A stretch of DNA of 64,000 nucleotides from Bolinopsis microptera (taxonomy: Eukaryota; Ctenophora; Tentaculata; Lobata; Bolinopsidae): positions 2,632,001 to 2,696,000 of the forward strand of contig NC_087082.1 of assembly GCF_026151205.1 (NCBI RefSeq). Reading direction: 5' to 3'. Every line of letters begins with the position of its first letter. Positions within the stretch are counted from its first letter, which is position 1. The notes beneath the pieces were generated by a model. That model was not told the origin of the DNA and ran no database searches. It was given only the letters and a program-made list of their open reading frames with translations. Shown here one piece after another: positions 43,866-55,000 of the stretch. The translations under genes and the position numbers were made by a program.

Positions 43866-44770
43866 AGTGTGTGTGACCAGCATCCTCTGTGACTATATCA
43901 TACTTATATTAAAGCTGAACTTTATGGCACTGCTTGGAAGTGAGCCACACAAGGTAGACCAATCTCGACACAATTTACACGCTTAGGAGGTGTTAAGTAC
44001 AATAAGGAGTGTGAAACTGCAAAGTTGCGCATTATTCTTTTAATCAATGTGCAAATAACCACAGAGCTGAAAGAAGTAAAGGGACATAGTTTACAGTTTA
44101 GGCCAAAACTTCAAAGAACTGTTCAACCCAGTTGAAGTAATATCAAAGGGATATAATTAATAAAAGGGATATAATGTACAGTAATATTTTAGAACAACTG
44201 GGTTTTTGAACTCCCTAGTAAGGCTTAAGGGTACAGTCTATAGATCAATTCATAGAGCAATATAAGCAAAGCCCAGAAGAAAAAAGTTAAACTATTGTAG
44301 CACGGAAAGTAGTGGCAATAATTGACACAGCTCCTTTCTTGTTATTCTAAGATTCCACCACTTGATGAGAAAACTTTATTCCATTTTTTAAAACTTAATG
44401 AATTGATCAATAATTACCGTCATCGATCCCCTGTTCGTTTTCGCGCTAGTTTCAAACACCGCATGTTATTTTGTCTACTGAAAACTGAAATATTTTAATG
44501 TTTATTTAACCTTTGAAAGAACAGCATTTAAATGATTTGCTTTATTATCGAATACAATACATACACCTATGACTTTAACAATGATGCTAATAACCGCGGC
44601 AGCTTAATGTTTTCTCAACCTTTCAAAATATACCTGCAGATAAGTCCACGGTGTACATGCAGATAAGCCCACTGACCTCGTGATCTGCTGATAAGCCTCA
44701 CGTGTTCCAGATCAGAACAAATATTTCTCGACGGGCCAATCAAGAACCTCTAATATCATTTATTAGATTA
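43866..44770. other. non-coding, nothing recognised
   Basis: No coding signal, RNA gene or ordered repeat seen. Confidence 0.35.
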
Positions 44771-44777
44771 CAAAAGT

Positions 44778-45063
44778 TATAAAAACGTGCACACACCGAG
44801 CTGCAGATATAATCAGAATCGCACATTGGTGTTATTGACAAGAGTCGGTGAATTATCGACGTGATCATTATTCCGAGCATATTAATATTATATCAGAGAT
44901 ATATCTATCTCGATAAAACAATCACATAAGTCAGTTGTCATTATGTATGTGTTACACATCTGAACAACTTTCAGCCAATTGTTTCGTTTTTGATTGTTAG
45001 TTTATTACTTAGTTTGATTGTTTTGTGAATTAATATTCTTCATAATCTGCAAGATGGTGAGTC
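44778..45063 (+). promoter_or_regulatory. candidate promoter and first exon ending in a lone ATG
   Basis: A TATA-like element (ttataaaaac) lies at about 44778. About 275 bases downstream, at 45055, the sequence ctgcaag ATG is followed immediately by gtgagtc, an excellent 5' splice site. First exons that carry only the initiator ATG are known in several animal gene families. I did not find the next exon, so this remains a lead rather than a gene. Confidence 0.3.
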
Positions 45064-47629
45064 AAAACTGCGTTTCAAAGGGTTGATTGGTGGCCATTGT
45101 GTATTTTATGAACGAAAAATTATTGATCCCAATTGTGTTTCCGAATAGAATCAATTAATTACCCAGCAATGTAAAGTACCGATATAATATTACTTTGTCC
45201 TATAAGTAATATATATATATTAGTCATAATAGACTCCAGTTCTTGTCAGCTTTGATAGGATATTTGATAATTGACGAAGAATCGCGATTTTCTTCCACAA
45301 AATTGATGATTTCTAAATAGTAAAACGAAAAATCCAACCTATAATGTTCTTTCAAAATACAGATTTACAGATTGATGTGTACTGAATCCCGCACTCTACA
45401 ATAATTGCATAACGGGATGCACTGATGTGTTGATACGGCTAATATTTTTAAAACTATACTAGCATTTTTAATTAAAATCTACTTGTTTTGATAAATCTGG
45501 GAATACGAATTGAGTCGCAGGATTGTTTACGATAGTCTGCCCCCCCTCCCCCCCCCCCCCAGAGCTATTACTGCCAAATATACAAACGGTGTGTCACCCA
45601 TGTACCAATACTGCTGATAATTTGATCTAATATAAAAGTCATCCAGGTCTCTAAATGAAGGCCTCTAATGAAGTCTCTAAATCTTCTAAAGGAAGTCCCC
45701 TAAATGAGTTCCCTAAAGAAACTCTAAATGGTCTGTGAACAGACCCGTAGTCTAATAAGGGGTCGTATTCATATAACGTGACCTACTTTTGGACAATTTT
45801 GAACCCCCTTCCCCTCCTTAATCAGTTTTACACATAGCTATGTGTCCAAATCATACTAGTGTAATTCATTTGGGATCCCACTCTCCCCCCCTGCTGATTC
45901 CATAATGGGTGAACGACCGCTAACGTGAACCAGAACGATAAATCATAATATAACAGCACCAAACGCTGTAATTTTTCAATTAAATTCCAGAATTGTCCCG
46001 AATTATGTGACTGAAATACAGTTGTCTGTACTTCTAATCTACCGCCACATAATTCAAGCAGCCTGTTTATCGGAAAGAAAATTTAGAGCACCGTGGTCCC
46101 CGGTTCAGTAGATCGTATTGGGTAATGGGTACGCCCTCTGGCACGAATCGTAAGAGGATAGCGACATTTTAATGGTATAATGGAGCGGCTATTAGGGAGG
46201 GTGATAACCAGCTCTCAAGCTGTACAATAGTGTATGCTACGTGGAATAAGCAGTATCTCCACCGTGTCCGGCACCCTGCACTATGAACGTCATGTACCCT
46301 GCACTAATGACGGCATGTACCCTACACTATGACGTCCTGCACCCTAAACTAATGACGCCCTACTGAGGCTTTCCAGCTGTGCTACCCAGAGACTGTTAAG
46401 GTCACAGATATCTAGAATTGCTCTCATTAATCTGCAAACGAGAAGTTTAGATTAAAGTGACACGGTCTTTATGTGTGATTCGTTTTATAAGAGTTCAGGT
46501 AATTGCTCTATCAATCGAAGGCACACATAAATGCTTTCCACAAATCCATGATTTCTAAAAGTCTAAGGGATCATAAGTCTAGTACGATACATATTACCTA
46601 GGTATACATCGTTTCGAATACAGATTGTGACCAATAAAAGAGAATCTTCCGATTTAAGAGCGATCCATAGACCGCAATAGACAATTATCTGATTCTGTTT
46701 GCTAACTGTGATCTATTATTATAGACAAGTACAGTAAAACTAGCTGAAGGAGGCTTAGCCTTTTACTTTTCAGTAATTTGCGATTATGGTATCTAGCGTA
46801 ATTCAGGTAATAATACCAATTATGCTGACATAACCCGATTGAACAGCAATACCTCTCAATTCTCTACTCAAACAACTTCTTCAGACTCCACTAAAACACC
46901 TGTTACAGATCGCACTACCAGCGCTATAATACACCTGACAATATGCAGATTCTGTGAACTAATTTCAATGCTGGGCTAACTATTTCACAGCGGGTATTTC
47001 ACTGAGGTATGCTCAGATAATTACAATCAGAACCTATGTGAACTACAGTGGTACTGGCTCCTTCATCATTTGGTTATTTTAATAAGGTGTAAATACTGGA
47101 AATAGATTTTGACATTTTAGATTTACTGAGGTGAAGATACTTTTTAACGGCGAGATCCTGAATTATTGGACCACCTGTGCGTAACCTAATATACTGCTTT
47201 ACCAGACAGTCTTTTAATCATCACAAGAAATGGGCGACTTTACAAATGATAGATAAGAATATTATGTAGAACGTGAGTGTACTTACTTTCGCTTCCTTTT
47301 TTACATCACCATAACACCTCTAAGACCACGATGCAAAGTTTTGTAACGGAAATTCGATACTAGTTAAATTACATCCTATATCTAGGATCACGCTGAAAAT
47401 GGTTTCTTTGTGCAGTTCCAGTGTTAATAGTCTTCCAGATTCACGCTGCAAATATTGAACCAGCACATGAACACATCACTATTATCAACAAAATTATCAC
47501 ACAATTATCACACGGTTATCACACAATTATCACACGTCTTCATCTTCTGATTAACCTACAACTCCACCACTGAACCAAATAACAAGGATATTGTGGTTTG
47601 TGCCAGTCTAACTGACTGGTGATAAGTTC
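45064..47629. other. non-coding, with small local repeats
   Basis: Contains a poly-C run (about 45541-45560), loose ctctaaatgaag repeats at about 45640-45730, and four ~30-bp units (accctgcactaatgacg) at about 46265-46365. No exon recognised. Confidence 0.4.
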
Positions 47630-47905
47630 CCCCTCCCCCCCCCGGCCCCCTTACACACCTTTGTTTTATATCTATTTTCCGGGGATTATAATCTTTTATA
47701 TGCACGAAAACTCGTGGACACGAAGAGCTGATAATTGCGATTTTTCCTCCCGCAAGGAAGTGAAGGTATTATCAGCACAGATTGCAGTCACCTCAGACGG
47801 CTGCGGGAAGTTCAAAACCAAAGAATCTAATAACTGTCTACTACCGGTGATAAGTTCCCCCCCCCCCCCCCCCCCCCCGGGCCCCCATGCCCCCCCCCCC
47901 TTATT
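47630..47905. mobile_element. transposon fragment related to the 22.7-kb foldback element, bordered by poly-C
   Basis: The segment at about 47680-47830 (ccggggattataatc, actcgtggacacgaagagct, gataattgcg, cccgcaagg, gtattatcagc, cagacggctgcgggaagttc) matches the reverse complement of about 23040-23190. It is bracketed by two copies of ggtgataagttcccc, each leading into a C-run (47630-47645 and about 47858-47900). No intact ends were identified. Confidence 0.5.
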
Positions 47906-48537
47906 AACCTTTATAAGGTTATTTCGGTTTATATCAGACATGGTAGAAGTTGGTGAGGGTATACAAATTGCATTTTATCAGTACAGACAATGAGAACAAT
48001 ACCACTGATAATGTGCTTGATAAAAAGCCATTATTTGATCTGAATACAAATGTGAAGTGTGAGCAAACCCACAGATATCCACTTTGTGTTCAATTGTGGG
48101 CAGATTTACAGAATCTCCTTCAAATGTAAGAGCTGCGCTGAATGTAGGACGTAGGTTGAAACAGTCAGCTCCTCCGCAAGCAGCTAAACTCTCATTTAAT
48201 CTATATCAGCTCGCAGCAGTGCTTGTTTAGCGCAACCAATGCAATATTAACCGCGGACCACCCACACATACCACCCACTCCCTCTAGAACCATATCATTA
48301 CGATAACAGGGCTGCTAATATGCAATAATATTGGTCACCATCACATAATGAAACGGGGTACGGCCAGCACTCAGAGCAAGCACAGCAGGCCCCACCCTTA
48401 CATTAATAATGTCAGGGGTCAGGGCCCCTCACTACAGTACATACTGCCATTATCTCCCCCACATAGAGCTCCACCCTCTTTAGAAACAGCTTGGAGCCGT
48501 GTACAGCTTAATGAGACACTTGTATTGTAATAGACAT
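47906..48537. other. non-coding, nothing recognised
   Basis: No supported exon. A 60-codon plus-strand frame at 48348 is not convincing. Confidence 0.35.
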
Positions 48538-48580
48538 GCAGCTAGCAGCAGCTAGCAGCAGCTAGCAGCAGCTAGCAGCT
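48538..48580. repeat. GCTAGCAGCA short tandem repeat
   Basis: Four 10-base units of cagctagcag, each containing the GCTAGC palindrome. Confidence 0.9.
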
Positions 48581-48737
48581 CATTTGTGCAGGATGGACAA
48601 TAAAAAGAGTGGTAAAGAGAGGCGTACAATGTATTTGAGAGAGACAACAAAAGGTTTTGTCGTTATGAAAAGCAGGTGGTCAGGTGGAACCTGGATTATA
48701 ACGGGGACTAAGGAACGTGACAATCTGAGGGTGGTCA

Positions 48738-48938
48738 CGTGATAGTTGGAGCCGTGTCACGTGACAGGTGGAGCCGTGTCACGTGACAGGTGGAGCCGTG
48801 TCACGTGACAGGTGGAGCCGTGTCACGTGACAGGAGGTGGAGACGTGTCACGTACAGTGGAGCCAGTGTCACGTGAACAGGGGAGACGTTGTCACGTGAC
48901 CAGGCGGAGACGTGTCACGTGACAGGTGGAGACGTGGT
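48738..48938. repeat. ~22-bp minisatellite centred on CACGTG
   Basis: About eight units of gtgtcacgtgacaggtggag followed by cc or ac. The first four are exact and the rest carry indels. Each unit holds the palindrome GTCACGTGAC. Confidence 0.9.
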
Positions 48939-49204
48939 TAACTGATGGGTTCGTTAGAAGTAGGTTATAAATCGGTTTGAGGATGTATTATATATAATAT
49001 GCCCTTCAACCCGTGGCCGTAGAGCTTTGATAGGAAGATCAACCCTGCTATGTAAGGTAGCCAGGTAGAGTAACTCTGTGCAGTTATTTTATAAGCGGTT
49101 GGGCTGAGCTGCTGTTATAGTAAATTGTATTATCTAGCTAGGTGATCAGTCGTTCTATCAGCTGATAAACATTATCACTTTATCACAATACCATGTCAGC
49201 ATCA

Positions 49205-49268
49205 ACGCACGTGCACGTGCACTATATCGCACGTGCACGTGCACTATATCGCACGTGCACGTGCACTA
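49205..49268. repeat. three units of a CACGTG-rich 22-mer
   Basis: cgcacgtgcacgtgcactat plus at, repeated three times. Each unit has two overlapping CACGTG sites. Confidence 0.92.
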
Positions 49269-50394
49269 TATTACTAATTTATAATATGACTGTACAGTGT
49301 ACGGTATAATATGTGTACTGACAATAAAAGGCCAAAATGTCGACATTCGAGGGTTCATAAAGTGCGAAATCTGTGATCACAAAGGATGAGGGAGGTTGAT
49401 ATTGTGACCAAAGTACTCGCATTGTATTGTCACTAAGTACGTGCATACATGGTTCACTGTATGTATACAAAGTTATAAATAAGTAAGCTTTCATAAAGTG
49501 CAAGCTTTCTACACGGTCTGCAATCAAGTGAATTTTGTTTGTGCTACATCTTTGGCCCCTCTTAAAAAGGAGTCAGTGAAATTGTTCAGCTTTGACCTCT
49601 AGCTCTGGATAATTGAAGAGGCGATTAACATCTTATTATGCTGGGCTGGCAGAGCAGTTATAATCTACATACCAACCCACATCGCTTACTAATAACTTAA
49701 TAACACATTGTTTTCAACATTCCCACACTTGACCCACCTTCTCATGATCTCCAAATAATTTAGAGGTGTTCAACATTTATTTGGAATACGGGGTAAGCAT
49801 TAATTTTAAACATCATACCAAACTCGACTATTCCACGTCGTTTAATATATAAACTGTAAGACAATCTGCGTAAAATATTGGACCCCAAACAAATTCCACT
49901 TTTCAACATTCCACGATCCAACATTATAGTCCACTGTTTGATGTGTAAATTGTAACTGTACCCATAGCGGCATAGCTATTGATTGGGCTCCCAGAGAAAG
50001 TGACGACTAATAAAGCGGTGAAGTGTTGTCCTCATCAGGTTGTGTTACTAGTTTAGATGATCCCTTTGTAATAGTGCTCCATCTCACATAACTTGATTAC
50101 ACATTTCCCTGGATATAACTATAAGCTTATATAGAGTAAAGAATAGGAGCAACGAAGCAATGTTTACCGTGGAAACCTTTCAATTTTACTGCAGAAAGTT
50201 TTACAATCATCAGGTTAATTTGTTAGTCAGAAGTAGATGGTTGGTTCTCTAGTAACCTAGATCTAGTTAATATCTCCCTGAAGTCCAGGACAAGTGATTA
50301 AATCTGAATTTGGAGCTGAGTTAGGGTACACGTTTAGAAAGCACCTGGTCATTTAGGTCAAGAGATGACGACTAACTACTAGTAACAGGAGAGT
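49269..50394. other. non-coding, nothing recognised
   Basis: AT-rich, with no exon or repeat that I can support. The missing 3' exons of the Rab gene may lie somewhere between here and 51.2 kb. Confidence 0.35.
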
Positions 50395-50652
50395 CTGGTA
50401 ACAAGGTGTGGTAACTGGTAACGGTAACTGGTAATCTGGTATGGTAACGGGTAACTGGTAACGGGTAACTTGTAACTGGAACCTGATAACTGGTTACAGT
50501 CACTGTAACAGGTAACTGGGTAACTTGTAAGTCTTAACTGGAAACTGTTACTGGTAACTTGTAAGTCTTAACTGGAAACTTAACTGGAAACTGGTAACTG
50601 GTAACTGGTAACTGGTAACTGGTAACTGGTATTTGGTAACTGGTAACGTGAA
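50395..50652. repeat. GGTAACT short tandem repeat
   Basis: Degenerate units of ctggtaact with variants such as cgggtaact and cttgtaagt, most regular at about 50585-50650. Confidence 0.88.
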
Positions 50653-51234
50653 AAGGTTAGTTGCTTTTCATGCCACAGGTTTTGCTTAATGCTTAATGTC
50701 GATGAACAATAAAATAATACACATTGGCCTTTGAATAAAAAAGTTCACCGTGCTGTCGCAGAACTATCGCAGTACTTTCGCAGTTCTGTCGCAGTACTGT
50801 CACAAATTACTGTTACGTTGCTGATGAACGATATACGACCCATATTAATAATATAGTGCTAGCTAGGCTGTGGGAGGGGCTCCATGATTAATAGATCATC
50901 TGTTTAGGCCAAAAAAGGAAGTAGAGTTCCGTACCATTACGGTGCTATGACGTACAAGTGAGGGAGATTTAGAGATTTACACGAAGATTAAAGTTTTATA
51001 GTTTAATGCTCACAGGCTGGAGGGGGTGGTTTGTCTATTTTATAAGTACAATTTAACTGATAAGTTGTACAATATATATACATCTTACAATATGTTGTTT
51101 AATCACCAGGATTCTTTAGGATAATATCTCGAATAAATTCTTTTATAACAGGATTATTTGAATGAAAACTAATTTATTGAACTAAACGATAATAACGAAC
51201 ATGACATAAACTTGATAACTTGGGTCAGGCTGAC

Positions 51235-51847
51235 AGCTCCTCTCAGATTATAATATAAACTGTAGTCTGTACTGGAGGGGTTGGTCCTCACAATATTAAC
51301 TTACTGGAGGGGTGGTGCCACAACAATATAAACTGTAAGGTAAAAAAAAAACAAAAAAAGGGGGTGTCCACACAAATTAACTGTACTGGAGGGGTGGTCC
51401 ACACAATAATAAACTGTACTGGAGGGGGTGGTCCACACAATATAAACTGTGCTGGAGGGGGTGGTCCACACAATATAAACTGTGCTGGAGGGGGTGGTCC
51501 ACACAATATAAACTGTTATACTGGAGGGGGTGGTCCACACAATATAAACTGTAGTCTGTACTGGAGGGGTTGGTCCACACAATATAAACTGTACTGGAGG
51601 GGTGGTCCACACAATATAAACTGTACTGGAGGGGGTGGTCCACACAATATAAACTGTACTGGAGGGGGTGGTCCACCAATATAAACCTTGCAGGAGGGGG
51701 TGGTTCCGCCCCACACAATATAAACTGTTTATACGGAAGGTCCACACAATATAAACTGGGGGCTGGAGGGGGTGTCCACACAATTATAAACGTACTGGAG
51801 GGGGTGGTCAACACAATATAAACTGTACTGGAGGGGGTGGTCCACAC
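51235..51847. repeat. 33-bp minisatellite, about 18 units
   Basis: Unit: tggtccacacaatataaact followed by gtactggaggggg. Units vary by small indels. The array ends about 20 bases from the 5' splice site after Rab exon 5 (51867), so it lies at the very start of the next intron. Long minus-strand frames through it are artefacts. Confidence 0.93.
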
Positions 51848-51867
51848 TCCACAGTACTTGTACTCAC

Positions 51868-52015
51868 ATTGATGATATCGTCTTTAGAGACGTCCCTCTC
51901 CTCTGGTGCAATGTCGCACTTGTTAGCTAAAACCAGCGTGTGTACTCCGTCCTGAGCGTTCTGAAGAGTTTAGATCAAAATATTTATTACAATAGGTTAG
52001 AAGTAAAAACCTGGC

Positions 52016-52046
<31 letters not shown>

Positions 52047-55000
52047 GGGGGGTGGGATACATGCAGATTCTTGTATAAACGGCCGTAAGAAATGTAAAAA
52101 GTCGGAACGACAACTTTTTATATTTCTACTTTCTCAATATAATATAATATGTATTTGATAAACTGAATTGGTACTCGATAACGTCCCCAATATGACAGAA
52201 TAAATAATATATGTTAATCTTTATAGGAACTTACATCTTCGATGTTTTGGAGCCACGTTCTTATATTGAGAAATGATTGCTGATCATCCACTGCAAATAC
52301 CATGACAATACCCTGAAATTTAACATTCCACTTTAATAATGTTAGACTCAAATACCCTGATTTGAAACCTCTGAGCAGGGATAGTCCACATAATCATGAT
52401 ATTGTGCAATGTATATTATATAGTAACAGTGTTTATATGAGACACACCATGTAAATTAGTGGGTTGTTGCACCACTCATTTAGTAGAGGTTAGAGTTAGA
52501 ATTAGAGGTTAGAGGTAAGAGGGGCTGACTAATAAGTTTTACAGCTGATTGGTCCACTTACCATGGCTCCCCTGTAGTAAGGTTTCGTTATTGTGTGAAA
52601 TCGCTCCTGTCCCGCTGTATCCCTGAATATAACACTGTGAACTCCAGGAACCCTATGTAGTAACACCACGAAGGAACCCTATGTTGTAACAACACGAAGG
52701 AACCCTATGTAGTAACAACACGAAGGAACCCTATTAGTAACAACACGAAGAACCCTAGTAGTAACAACACGAAGAACCCTATGGTAGTATCAACACGAAG
52801 GAACCCTAATGTAGTTTCAACACGAAGGAACCCTATGTAGTAACACCACGAAGGAACCCTATGTAGTAACAACACGAAGGAACCCTATGTAGTAACAACA
52901 CTAAGGAGTAAGGAACCCTATGTAATAACAACACGAGGGAACCCTATGTAGTAACAACACGAGGAACCCAGTATATACAACACAAGGATCCCTATGTAAT
53001 AACAACACGAAGGGAACCCAATGTAGTAACAACACTAAGGAACCCTATGTAGTAAACAACACAATGGAACCCTTGTAGTTACAACACAAGGAACCCTAGT
53101 AGTTAACAACCACGAGGAACCCTAGGTGTAACAACACGAAGGAACCCTATTATAACAACACAAAGGAAACCCATGTAGTAACACACGAAGGAACCTATGT
53201 ATAACAACGACTAAGGAACCCTTATGTATAACAATCACGAAGAACCCTATGTAGAACACACGAAGGAACCCGATGTAGTAACACCACGTAGGAACCCTAT
53301 GTTTAACAACACGAAGGAACCCTATGTAGTAACAACACAATGGAAACCTATGTAGTAACAACACGAAGGAACCCTATGTAGTAACACCACGAAGGAACCC
53401 TATGTTGTAACAACACGAAGGAACCCTATGTAGTAACAACACAAAGGAACCCCTATGTAGTACATCAGAAGTGAACCCTAGTAGTAACAACAACTACAGG
53501 AACCTAAGTAGTAAACAACACGAATGAACCCTATGTATATCAACACTCTAAGGAACCCTATGTAGTAACAACACTAGGAACCCTATGTAGTAACAACACG
53601 AAGGAAACCCTATGAGTAACAACCCAAGGAAACCCTATGTAGTAACAAAACGAAGGAACCCTACTGTTAGTAACACCGACGAAGGAACCCTATGTAGTAA
53701 CAACACGGAAGGAACCCTATGTAGTAACAACACGAAGACCCTAAATGGTAGTAACAACACGAAGAACCCTATGTAGTAACAACACGAAGAACCCTATGTA
53801 GTAACACACAAAGAGAACCCTATGTAGTAACAACACGAAGGAACCCTATGTATAAACAACACAATGGGGACCCTATGTAGTAAACAACACTAAGAGTAAG
53901 GAACCCTATTGTATAACAACACGAGGGAACCTATGTAAGTAACAACAAACCCGAAGGAACCCTATGTGTAACAACACGAAGTAACCCTATGTAGTAACAA
54001 CACGAAGAACCCTATGAGTAACAACACTAAGGAACCCTATGTAGTAACAACACGAAGGAAACCCTATGTATAACAACACGAAGGACCCTATGTAGTAAAC
54101 CACGATGAACCCCTATGTAGTATCAACACGAAAGGTTCCTATGTAGTAACAACACAAAGGTAACCCTATGTAGTAACAACACGAAGGAACCCTATGTAGT
54201 AACAACACGAAGGAACCCTATGTAGTAACAACACTAAGGAACCCTATGTAGTAAAGGGGGGGGGGGGGGGGGGGGGGGGGGGGTGGGGGGGGGGGCAACA
54301 CGAAGGAACCCTATGAGTAACAACCGAAGGAACCCTATGTAGTAACACCACGAAGGAACCCTATGTAGTAACAACACGAAGGAACCCTATGTAGTAACAA
54401 CACGAAGGAACCCTATGTAGTAACAACACAAATGGAACCTATTATAACAACACGAAGGAACCCTATGTAGTAACACCACGAAGAACCCATGTTGTCAACA
54501 ACACGAAGGAACCCTTGTAGCAACAACACAAGGAACCCTATGTAGTAACAACACGAAGGAACCCTATGTAGTAACAACACTAAGGAACCCTATGTATAAC
54601 AACACGAAGGAACCCTAATGTAGTAAACAACACAAGGAACCCTAAGTATACCACCACGAAAGGAACCCCTATGTAGTAACAACACAAGGAACCCATGTAG
54701 TAACAACAACACGAAGGAACCCTCATGTCTAACCCCACGAAGGAACCCTATGTAGTAACAACAACAAAGGAACCCTAGTTAGAGTAACAACACGATGGAC
54801 CCCTATGTAGTAACACAACACGAAGAACGCCTATGTAGTAACACTCGAAGGAAACCCTATGTAGTAACAACACGAAGGAACCCTATGTAGTAACAACACA
54901 AAGGAACCCTATGTAGTAACAACACGAAGGAACCCTATGTAGTAACAACACAAGGAACCCTATGTAGTAACAACACTAAGGACCCTAATGTATAAGCAAC

